DNA of 34,685 nucleotides, taken from assembly GCA_029260025.1 (NCBI GenBank), contig JAJDDZ010000209.1, positions 1 through 34,685 on the forward strand, read 5' to 3'. The position numbers and the translations under genes were made by a program. This document shows, piece after piece, positions 7,346-14,511 of this stretch. Source of the stretch: Phycisphaerae bacterium (GTDB lineage Bacteria; Planctomycetota; Phycisphaerae; UBA1845). A model generated the notes under the pieces. That model saw only the letters and a program-made list of their open reading frames with translations, did no database searches and was not told the origin of the DNA. How positions within the stretch are numbered: position 1 is the first letter of the stretch; every line of letters starts with the position of its first letter.

Positions 7346-8350
7346 TTACGATTGGGCGGGTTGACTTGTTGTCTCGACCTCGCGCGCACGATCCCGAAGC
7401 GTATCAAGAACTTCGCGGACCTCGTTCGCCATCCGGGCGTTTGGGAAATCGCGTATCAGCTCCAAACCAGTATCGAGCGCATCCTGCCAGCGGTGATCCC
7501 GAACAGCAAACTGAAACTGCACGCCAAGTTGAAGAAGTTTCTCTTTGAAAACATCGCGAGCGCTGTCTTGCAGGGTGCGCGCTTCCGCCGGCGACAGGTA
7601 TTGATCAAGCTCTTTGAGAATATCAATCGCGTGGTCCGTATCGCTCTTACGAACAGCCTCATCCCATGACGAGATCAGTTCCTGTTTATGTTGCGACTGA
7701 AGTGACCGCATACGATCTGCAAGACCCAAGACCCGCGGATTGTCCGGAAGCGCGATTCTCAGTCGGTCGATTTCACTTTCCGCCCGAGTCCAAGCGAAGT
7801 CCAGGAAATAGCCCTCGATGATCTGGACCGCTTCTTGCAAGCGAGACTCAATCCGTTCAGCACGCGCATCGTCAAGCTCTTCCCGACACTTATCCGCTTC
7901 TTCCTTGCATCCAAAACGACGCTCGATTTCATCGATCAGATAAAGCGCAGCGTCCCAGTTCTCAGTACGAAGATCCTCGCGAATCGCGTTACGAAGTGCA
8001 TCCAGTTCTTCATCCCGCCTCGCCAAGGACTTCGCCACATCAGAGATACGCGTATTACCAGCAATCTCAGTAAGTGCTACCGTCTGAGTAGCGATCGCTT
8101 CACTAAGATCACGAGCAACTGTCAATTGTCGAGAAAGCGTCGCCTCTGTCTTCAAAAGAAGCGGCGTAAGAATAAAAACTATCGCAGCAAGGAAAATCAA
8201 GAAAACCCCCGCCGAAACCATCCAAAGTTTCGGAGAATCCCCATACCCCATGAGCGCAAGCCCAACAATCGAAACGCCATACAGCACCGCACCAACACAG
8301 GCGAAAGTCTGAAGCATCCGAACTTGAGGAAACCGATTACCAGATGACAT
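7346..8350 (-). CDS. Membrane-anchored helical-repeat protein
   Basis: A 334-residue protein with two adjacent transmembrane helices near the N-terminus (about 13-34 and 43-65). After them comes a long cytoplasmic, almost entirely helical region with coiled-coil character (about 70-150). It is followed by TPR-like helical pairs; the repeated W/A pattern in TENWDAALYLIDEIERRF, FAWTRAESEIDRL and DHRWQDALDTGLELI suggests at least three. TPR-like scaffolds bind other proteins; the partner is unknown. ATG 8350 follows AGGCG by about seven bases; a GTG at 8356 is also possible. Gene order places it upstream of the diguanylate cyclase. Confidence 0.85.
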   Translation of the reverse strand: MSSGNRFPQVRMLQTFACVGAVLYGVSIVGLALMGYGDSPKLWMVSAGVFLIFLAAIVFILTPLLLKTEATLSRQLTVARDLSEAIATQTVALTEIAGNTRISDVAKSLARRDEELDALRNAIREDLRTENWDAALYLIDEIERRFGCKEEADKCREELDDARAERIESRLQEAVQIIEGYFLDFAWTRAESEIDRLRIALPDNPRVLGLADRMRSLQSQHKQELISSWDEAVRKSDTDHAIDILKELDQYLSPAEARTLQDSARDVFKEKLLQLGVQFQFAVRDHRWQDALDTGLELIRDFPNARMANEVREVLDTLRDRAREVETTSQPAQS

Positions 8351-8448
8351 AGTCACGCCTACCTTATGAAAGCAAACAAAAAGCCGAGCAAGTCCAAAAC
8401 ATCCACGCAGCCATCGCCTCGGCCACTCCCTTCCCGCTCCCTACTTGA

Positions 8449-8481
8449 ATTATATCGTATTTTTTCGGACGTTCCCGTCAA
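8449..8481 (-). promoter_or_regulatory. Candidate promoter for the 7346-8350 gene
   Basis: On the minus strand TTGACG (8481-8476) is followed after 16 bases by TACGAT, which runs into TATAAT (8454-8449). Either could be the -10 box, but the spacing favours TACGAT. It lies in the gap between the small membrane gene and the helical-repeat gene, about 100 bases before its start. Confidence 0.4.
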
Positions 8482-8533
8482 CGCAACGCCCGTTTTCACC
8501 CCAGAAACACTGCTAACCTCAAGATGCGTCCGC

Positions 8534-8731
8534 TCAGCTCGCCAATTCAGTCTCGAGGATTTCAGCTTCTTCAACGGCCCGCTGCCTGGCTTTGAGACGC
8601 TCCTTCTCACGGTTTTCGACCCTCCTCGAAATCCCATCGCCATACGCGAGCCGGACTGAAATAACCTTCAAGAAAAGCATCGCCCCAGCCCCCGAAACCA
8701 GGCCCCATGTGATCGCTGTCCATCTGTCCAT
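8534..8731 (-). CDS. Small single-TM protein with charged helical tail
   Basis: A 65-residue protein starting MDRWTAITWGLVSG. One transmembrane helix (about 5-24) is followed by a highly charged helix (RRVENREKERLKARQRAVEEAEILETEL), likely cytoplasmic coiled-coil. ATG 8731 was taken as the start; a GTG at 8749 gives six more residues. There is no family match by eye. It is the first gene of the minus-strand run and is transcribed away from the receiver-protein gene. It could be a false call because of its length, but the clean TM-plus-charged-helix layout supports it. Confidence 0.55.
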   Translation of the reverse strand: MDRWTAITWGLVSGAGAMLFLKVISVRLAYGDGISRRVENREKERLKARQRAVEEAEILETELAS

Positions 8732-8912
8732 TGTCACGTCCCGTTCCACCCAAGGCCGAAAACCATCCCCAAGGCAACTCGCCGCACCACGCCGAAAACC
8801 TACCCGGCGCGGACCCGAAGCCCTCGTTTATCGGCGGATAGAACACAAGATTCTTGTTACGCCCCCAAACACCCCCTTGGCAGAATCCCCTCCCTGCGGT
8901 AAACCAAGGTCC

Positions 8913-9326
8913 ATGACCCCTGAGAACGAGAAAAAAATCGAACGGACCCCAACGGTACTCCTCGTAGACGACAATCAACAAAACCTCGAACTACTAGAGG
9001 TCTACATGGAAGATCTATCCAACATCCGCGTCGTTACCGCCACCAACGGTCTGGAAGCAATGACGATGGTCGCAGACGAATCCCCCGACCTCATCCTCTT
9101 AGACATCATGATGCCAAAGCTATCAGGCTTTGAAGTGTGCAAGCGGGTCAAGGCAGACCCAAAGACGCGAGACATTATCGTCATCATGGTCACAGCACTA
9201 AGCGAACCAAGCGACATCGAACGAGCCGCCGAGTGCGGAACAGACGACTACATCTCAAAACCAATCGACCGAAAAGCAATGGTCGACCTGGTCAGAAACC
9301 TACTAACAACCAAAACCCGATCATAG
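8913..9326 (+). CDS. Stand-alone response regulator (receiver domain only)
   Basis: A 137-residue CheY-type receiver with no output domain. The key residues are in place: acidic pair Asp19-Asp20 (LLVDDN), phosphoacceptor Asp64 (ILLDIMMP), Thr94 (MVTALS) and Lys116 (YISKPID). The final KPID-type motif and the DIMMP string are those of PleD/Sec-type receivers that pass phosphate or bind partner proteins. AAGG stands three bases before the ATG. No histidine kinase is encoded nearby. The membrane diguanylate cyclase 1.7 kb away on the other strand is a possible partner, by analogy with PleD-type signalling only. Confidence 0.93.
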   Translation: MTPENEKKIERTPTVLLVDDNQQNLELLEVYMEDLSNIRVVTATNGLEAMTMVADESPDLILLDIMMPKLSGFEVCKRVKADPKTRDIIVIMVTALSEPSDIERAAECGTDDYISKPIDRKAMVDLVRNLLTTKTRS

Positions 9327-9391
9327 CGATACGTTCGGTCATCGACCCAAAATCTTTCACTAGCGCGCAGAGATAGTGGCATCGACCAACC

Positions 9392-9841
9392 CTACCCCTC
9401 ATCACTCCCAGGCTCCTCCGGCGGCGCAGGCGCCTGTCGTGGCTGAACCTTCGCCAGTTGCAGCTTCGCCTCACGCAAAAGCTCCCCCTCACAGTAAAGC
9501 TGCACCCGATACTCCCCAGCCTCAGGAAAAGTAAGACCATGAAACTGAAGAGCAAGGTTTGCAATTGCGCGGGGATCCTTAAACTCAACAGTACCCTTAC
9601 CTTGAACGATCGGAGCCCGCGCCTCGTTAGAGTCAACGATCCGCAGGGTAAGCTCGACTTTCCCATGCCCATCCGTCAGCGCTACAAAAACACAAAGCTG
9701 AGGATGCGTCGCAGGAAGGCTCGCCGTATGAACTTTACTAAACATCCCGATCAGCGACTGCTTACCCGTCAGTCGATCAGTTATAATTTGATCACAAACA
9801 AGCATCGCCACAACGTCAGGACTCGGTTTATGCTGTCCCAT
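9392..9841 (-). CDS. DUF6941-like conserved protein
   Basis: A 149-residue soluble protein that matches the conserved bacterial DUF6941 pattern, recognised by eye. It has an N-terminal VAMLVCDQIITDRLTGKQSLIGMF block, ATHPQLCVFVALTDGHG, and a C-terminal LTFPEAGEYRVQLYCEGELL block, consistent with a beta-sandwich. The last 15 residues are Pro/Glu-rich and probably disordered. GGAG stands nine bases before the ATG. The biochemical role of the family is not known to me. It converges on the receiver gene, with about 65 bases between their ends. Confidence 0.8.
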   Translation of the reverse strand: MGQHKPSPDVVAMLVCDQIITDRLTGKQSLIGMFSKVHTASLPATHPQLCVFVALTDGHGKVELTLRIVDSNEARAPIVQGKGTVEFKDPRAIANLALQFHGLTFPEAGEYRVQLYCEGELLREAKLQLAKVQPRQAPAPPEEPGSDEG

Positions 9842-10092
9842 GCGGACTAACTCCTTCGGGGGCCATTCTCAAAACCAACCGCGCCAGCGGCCACCCCCGA
9901 ATCATACCCAAAACCTGCAAGACGAACACCGACACCGCCGCTTCCTCCCAGATCGCCAAAAAAAAGCCTTCTTACGCAATGTATGGATCACGATCGAGAC
10001 TAGAAAAAGTGTGCCCAAGGCGCGTTTGATACAGGCAGAAACCGTCCAGAAATCATGTTGCTCGTAAACCTAATCCCGAAAGAGATAGACCC

Positions 10093-10617
10093 ATGAAGAC
10101 CAAGATTCTGACACTGAGCGGTTGTTCAGGCTGCGCGCTGCTCGCAATCGCAGGATGCCCAGGGGTTGAGTCCGTCGTGACCACCACCCAACCAGGCGGC
10201 CCCACAGCAGCCGCCCTCATCACCAACGTAACAGAAACAGACCCCTTCCAAGAGTGGACCCAGTTCCCCAGCGCAACCGGCGTCCAGGAAAGCGCACCCC
10301 CCCACGGACCAATCCGCCGCACATGGATCAACAGCGTCGTCCAGGCTGCAATCGCAGACCCCACCGATTCCCTCCCGGTGGACTCAATTGTCATCAAAGA
10401 GAATCTCGCCGACGCCGACGCACAAACCGCTACCACATGGAGCATCATGTGGAAAGTTGACGGCTTCGACCCCCAGAACAACGATTGGTTCTGGGCTGAG
10501 GTCACTCCAGGCGGCAACGTCATGGCCGAAGGAATGGTCAGTGCTTGCAATGCATGCCACGGCGGTGCCCGCGACAACGATTTCATCTTCCTCCAAAATC
10601 TCAACGGAGGAAACTAA
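10093..10617 (+). CDS. Cytochrome P460-like c-haem lipoprotein
   Basis: A 174-residue secreted lipoprotein. The signal peptide ends in a lipobox (IAGC, Cys22), which predicts anchoring to a membrane on the outer side. The mature part resembles the cytochrome P460 domain: INSVVQAAIA, a conserved VDSIVIKENL beta strand, MWKVDGFDPQNNDWFWAEV, and a C-terminal CNACHGG haem-binding motif (152-158). Cytochromes P460 oxidise hydroxylamine or detoxify NO-related species. Whether this one has the lysine-haem cross-link cannot be judged. It stands alone, about 155 bases before sucC. The only ribosome-binding hint is AGAGA before the ATG. Confidence 0.8.
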   Translation: MKTKILTLSGCSGCALLAIAGCPGVESVVTTTQPGGPTAAALITNVTETDPFQEWTQFPSATGVQESAPPHGPIRRTWINSVVQAAIADPTDSLPVDSIVIKENLADADAQTATTWSIMWKVDGFDPQNNDWFWAEVTPGGNVMAEGMVSACNACHGGARDNDFIFLQNLNGGN

Positions 10618-10773
10618 GAGCGTAATGGCTTAGGTTTCCACACCGCCAAATCTCGGTTATGCTCCGCGCGTCCAGAAGGACGGTGCAGCTCGATGCGTCG
10701 TCTACGCGTGTAGGTTCGTAAGAATGCCCGAATCCCAGCGAACACCGAAGCTCAAACAAAAGAGAAACACACC

Positions 10774-11937
10774 ATGAAAGTACACGAATACCAAGCCCGT
10801 GAGTTGCTAAAAGAAGCAGGCGTCCCCGTACCAGATTCAATGGTTGTAGACGCCGTCCCAGCAGCCCTCGACGCCTACAGCAAAATCGGCGGAAAAGTCG
10901 TCGTCAAAGCACAGGTATTCGCCGGCGGACGCGGCAAGGCAGGCTTCGTGAAACTCTGCGACAACCAGGCCGCCGTCAAAGAGGCAGCCACCTTCATGCT
11001 CGCCAACAAAATGGTCTCCGTACAGACCGGCCCAGAAGGCATCGAGGTCAAAAAGCTCCTCATCGCCAAAGCGGTAGACATCGACACCGAATACTACATG
11101 GCCGTCGTCCTGGACCGCGCCAAAAGGTGTCCAGTCGTGATGGTCTCAAGAGAGGGCGGCGTAGAGATCGAAGTCGTTGCCGAAAAGAACCCAGACGCAA
11201 TCGTCAAGGCATGGCTACACCCCCATCTGGGTCTCGCCAGTTTCCAATGCGCTCAACTAGCGGCATCGTTAGGGCTAACCGACAAGGCCCAGCTAAAAGG
11301 CGCCCAAAAAGCAATCAAGGGCTTGGTCGACGTCTTCTATAAATACGATTGCGCCTTAGCAGAGATCAATCCACTGGTAAGAACAACAGACGGCGAGATC
11401 CTCGCGATTGATGCAAAGATGAACTTTGACGACAACGCAACATTCCGCCACAAACGCCTCCAGGAAATGCACGACCCGAGCGAAGACAACGAGCTAGAGG
11501 TCAGAGCACAAAAGCACGACCTCTCCTACATCGCCTTAGATGGCAACATCGGTTGCCTGGTCAACGGCGCAGGTTTGGCGATGGCCACCATGGACATCAT
11601 AAAACTCCACGGCGGCGAACCCGCCAACTTCCTGGACGTAGGCGGCTCCGTGACCACAGAGGGCGCCATAGAAGCATTCCGAATCATCCTCTCAGATGAA
11701 AAGGTAAACGGAATCTTGGTCAACATCTTCGGCGGAATCGCAAAGTGCGACACCATCGCCGAAGCCCTAATCGCCGCAGCCAAAGAAATAGGATTCAAAG
11801 TCCCAGTAGTGGTAAGGCTAGAGGGAACAAACGTAGAAAGAGCAAGACAATTGCTCGCCGACGCAGCCATCCCCCAACTAATCCCCGCCGCCGACCTGAC
11901 AGACGCCGCAACAAAAGTATGCGCCAAAGTCGCGTAG
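10774..11937 (+). CDS. sucC: Succinate-CoA ligase (ADP-forming) subunit beta
   Basis: A 387-residue protein, full length for SucC. With SucD it converts succinyl-CoA, ADP and phosphate to succinate, CoA and ATP in the citric acid cycle. The ATP-grasp domain starts [20 protein letters not shown] and carries [13 protein letters not shown]. The metal/nucleotide site motif is ALAEINPLV, and the C-terminal CoA-ligase domain has [18 protein letters not shown] and [10 protein letters not shown]. In most bacteria sucD follows within a few bases. Here the next 200 bases are non-coding with repeats and the next gene is on the opposite strand, so the alpha subunit must be elsewhere. Confidence 0.97.
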   Translation: MKVHEYQARELLKEAGVPVPDSMVVDAVPAALDAYSKIGGKVVVKAQVFAGGRGKAGFVKLCDNQAAVKEAATFMLANKMVSVQTGPEGIEVKKLLIAKAVDIDTEYYMAVVLDRAKRCPVVMVSREGGVEIEVVAEKNPDAIVKAWLHPHLGLASFQCAQLAASLGLTDKAQLKGAQKAIKGLVDVFYKYDCALAEINPLVRTTDGEILAIDAKMNFDDNATFRHKRLQEMHDPSEDNELEVRAQKHDLSYIALDGNIGCLVNGAGLAMATMDIIKLHGGEPANFLDVGGSVTTEGAIEAFRIILSDEKVNGILVNIFGGIAKCDTIAEALIAAAKEIGFKVPVVVRLEGTNVERARQLLADAAIPQLIPAADLTDAATKVCAKVA

Positions 11938-11962
11938 CTTAGCCAACCTCAGCGCACTTCGT

Positions 11963-11981
11963 CCCCCCTTATCAAGGGGGG
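11963..11981 (+). terminator. G/C hairpin after sucC
   Basis: C6TT (11963-11970), loop ATC, then AAG6 (11974-11981): a perfect 8-base-pair stem 26 bases after the sucC stop. No T-run follows; another G-run (GATGCAGGGGGG) comes instead. It may act as an mRNA 3' end or be part of a dispersed G-rich repeat. Confidence 0.4.
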
Positions 11982-12008
11982 ATGCAGGGGGGCCTTCTCC
12001 GAGGGTGG

Positions 12009-12033
12009 CATGGCTCACGCTTGCGTGACCATG
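12009..12033 (+). repeat. Inverted repeat, CATGG/TCACGC hairpin
   Basis: CATGG, one bulged C, TCACGC, loop TT, GCGTGA, CCATG: an 11-base-pair stem with one bulge. It stands between sucC and copy B of the dispersed repeat and has the look of a REP-type intergenic element. Confidence 0.45.
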
Positions 12034-12092
12034 TAGTATGGCGACTGTCCCACTTCCTATGACGGATGGATTCCCTTGTACGCCTACCCCCA

Positions 12093-12121
12093 TCAGAGCA
12101 GCGACCTTAAGGAAGCTGATG
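12093..12121 (+). repeat. Dispersed repeat, copy B
   Basis: TCAGAGCA (12093-12100), seven variable bases, then TAAGGAAGCTGATG (12108-12121): same blocks, spacing and orientation as copy A at 1-29. A shorter inverted match (AGCTTCCTTACG) occurs near 21058-21069, just upstream of the LpxL-like gene. Confidence 0.5.
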
Positions 12122-12140
12122 GAGCGCTGACATCGTACGA

Positions 12141-13976
12141 TCAGACCAAAACGCGACGCCGAAACGCGAGCTTCGCGGTAATCATCAGCAGTAGGGTTAG
12201 CGCCGCGAGTCCCCACTGCGAAACGGTTGGGATTGGGAGGAACGTGTCGCAGTCGTCGATGAGTCCATCGCCGTCGATATCGACGCTCGTCCCGTCACGC
12301 AGGTCACATGAGTCCGGGATGCCATTCCCATTGCAGTCTTCTTCCAAGGCGACGGAGATGTCGCATTCGTCAGGAACGCCGTTGCCGTTGCAATCGAGTT
12401 CACATTCGTCGGGTTCGCTGTTGCTATTGCAATCCAGACTCACATCATCACGAATGTCGCACGAGTCAGGGATCCCATTTGAATTGCAGTCTGATTCCTG
12501 GCCAGAATTGAGGGCACATTCGTCGATGATGCCGTCTTGGTCGCAGTCAGGTTCACACTCGTCAGGCACATGGTTAGTGTTGCAATCTACGCTTGTCGCA
12601 TCGTCGAAATCGCACATATCCGGGACGCCGTTTTCGTTACAATCCGCGCAAGCCAGTTCACCGCCGCAGTCGGCGATGACGCACGCATCTGGAGCACCGT
12701 CTTGATTGCAGTCTGGTTCACAACCATCGGGGATGTCATTTGAATTGCAATCGCTACACCATTTCTGTCCGTCGCAGGCAAGTACGTCAAAGGTATCAAG
12801 ACTTCCGTTACCGTTGCAATCTCGCGGATCAAAATCCAATGCGGAAATGCTTTGGATGGAACCAACCTCGCCGCCAAAATTAGCAATAAGGAGTCGATCT
12901 CCATCGAACAAGAGACCCCTCGGGTCAAATGGCGGAGATGATTGTAAGGACTGATAGCGGAGAACTGTGTTGCCAAGCGCATCCACAACTGCGAGAATTC
13001 CACCAGAGCCACCTCCGAGCTGGCTACCGCTAATTGACACTACGAGAAAGGATTCGTCTACAAAATCTTCACCAAAGGCTCTAAACCATCCCTTCGGTGA
13101 AAATGCGATCTGCCGCGTTCCGGACCCGGTCGGCATCACCGGCAACGCTTCTACGTTCGCAAATACAGCAACATCGTTAGTTAGCAGGTCGAAGGTTGTG
13201 ATCCCAAATTGGAGGACGTGTCCAATAAACAGTTTGCTGCCATTGTCTCCAAAATCTGGTGGAGCGAGGTGAACAGTGAATGCTCCGTATACCAGATCAG
13301 GGATTATTGTGCTGACAACCCCGAAACTATCGATCGTATACAATGCCCCGCGAAAGCTATCGCTGGTATTAGTTTGCCCGACTGCAACAAGCTTTCCCGC
13401 ATGTGGCCCCCCGATGCTCATCGGAATATACTCGATACCGGTCAGCCAACTTTGATCCATCACTCGTGCAAAGTTTGAAACGGTACCGTCAGGATTCACA
13501 ACAGTCACGTCATCCCAAGGGTCGGACTCATCAGACCTGTTAGCCACAAACACGCGCGGTCCTTGGTGTCCGAAAGCGTTGGGTGCCGCAGTAAGGTCAA
13601 CTGATCCATACATCAAAGGGATCCCGTTGTTGGTTAAGAGTCCGTCCTCACTGAAGGTAGAAACTGTATCCGTCTCAGGTGAGTAATGTAGAACGACCGC
13701 ACTTGTATCCAACGTGCCAATCAGAATCCCAGGAGGAAAACCTTCTGGTGCCTCGATCATCGATTCCGGGAAGTAGGAAGTGAACGCACGAACCGTCGGG
13801 TCAAAATGATAATCGCACAAGTCCGGCACACCGTTATCGTTGAAGTCGGCACACCTGGGATCGTTCTCGCAGTTTGCGACGTCTTGGGCGTCGTCGATTC
13901 CGTTGTTGTTGCAGTCGGGGAAGGAGAAAAATGCAGCAGAGCAGATTATGAATGAAGAAAGTAGGATGGAAGTCAT
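12141..13976 (-). CDS. Secreted Ca-binding-repeat protein with IPTL-CTERM sorting tail
   Basis: A 611-residue exported protein. The N-terminal 18 residues are a signal peptide. One DCNNNGIDD/DFNDNGVPDLCD repeat pair follows, then about 330 residues of beta-propeller-like sequence (repeated short strands, GGSGGILAVVDALGNTVLRY). About ten DCNxNGxPDxCD repeats follow (about 385-575), each a dockerin/EF-hand-like calcium loop. The end, IPTVSQWG plus a hydrophobic helix and RRR, is an IPTL-CTERM signal, which in this kind of genome is thought to be handled by an exosortase-like enzyme. It is probably attached to or released from the cell surface. No enzyme motif is seen. AAGGG precedes the ATG. 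Confidence 0.9.
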   Translation of the reverse strand: MTSILLSSFIICSAAFFSFPDCNNNGIDDAQDVANCENDPRCADFNDNGVPDLCDYHFDPTVRAFTSYFPESMIEAPEGFPPGILIGTLDTSAVVLHYSPETDTVSTFSEDGLLTNNGIPLMYGSVDLTAAPNAFGHQGPRVFVANRSDESDPWDDVTVVNPDGTVSNFARVMDQSWLTGIEYIPMSIGGPHAGKLVAVGQTNTSDSFRGALYTIDSFGVVSTIIPDLVYGAFTVHLAPPDFGDNGSKLFIGHVLQFGITTFDLLTNDVAVFANVEALPVMPTGSGTRQIAFSPKGWFRAFGEDFVDESFLVVSISGSQLGGGSGGILAVVDALGNTVLRYQSLQSSPPFDPRGLLFDGDRLLIANFGGEVGSIQSISALDFDPRDCNGNGSLDTFDVLACDGQKWCSDCNSNDIPDGCEPDCNQDGAPDACVIADCGGELACADCNENGVPDMCDFDDATSVDCNTNHVPDECEPDCDQDGIIDECALNSGQESDCNSNGIPDSCDIRDDVSLDCNSNSEPDECELDCNGNGVPDECDISVALEEDCNGNGIPDSCDLRDGTSVDIDGDGLIDDCDTFLPIPTVSQWGLAALTLLLMITAKLAFRRRVLV

Positions 13977-14511
13977 CGGGACCCTTTCCGGTTTGAGGTT
14001 TGCTTGATTCCCTTGGGGGCAGTTTAGGGTAAACCCGGGTGGGAATGCAAGGAAAACGTCGGAACATCAAGAAACTCAAACGTCGAAAACCCTCAGGCCG
14101 CTCCGCGGGGCGTTTTTGGGTGTATTCTGGCGATTTGACCTGTACGAGGTTGGCACCGCCAGCGTCACGCTCCACGAATACGTCAAAGCATTGAACGGTC
14201 CTTTCCCCACCCCATTTTCTTCATCCACTCTTCGCTATTTTGAATGAATCCCCATTCCCCGCCTCTAAACCACTGATCGCTTAAGAAATCTCCTTAACCG
14301 ATCACCCGTCACGTTATATAGGTGGAAAAGCGCGGAAGGTCCGCGCGGAAGAATGAAAGGAAAGAGAGAGGGACCGTGTCAAAAAGAAATTCAACAAACA
14401 AACCCATTTGTCCACCTGAGGCCCCCCAATCAACGATCAACCTCAAAACGAACCCATTTTCAAACCCATCAAGACCCAATTCTCAAACAATCGCAACCGC
14501 CGTTTGGACGT
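13977..14511. other. 535-base gap between two minus-strand genes
   Basis: No convincing gene. The right part holds the candidate terminator of the large C45 gene (14326-14346). The left part should hold the promoter of the 12141-13976 gene, but no clear -35/-10 pair is visible. A weak four-base-pair CCGC/GCGG hairpin followed by GGCGTTTTT lies near 14100. Confidence 0.4.
14326..14346 (-). terminator. Rho-independent terminator of the C45-type gene
   Basis: On the minus strand GCGCGGA, loop CCT, TCCGCGC, then TTTT. This is a perfect seven-base-pair GC-rich stem with a short U-tract, about 165 bases after the stop of the 14512-17727 gene. Confidence 0.5.

Noticed and set aside
14090-14120. CCGC/GCGG hairpin followed by TTTTT as a plus-strand terminator
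   Set aside because: The stem is only four base pairs and no plus-strand gene ends nearby.
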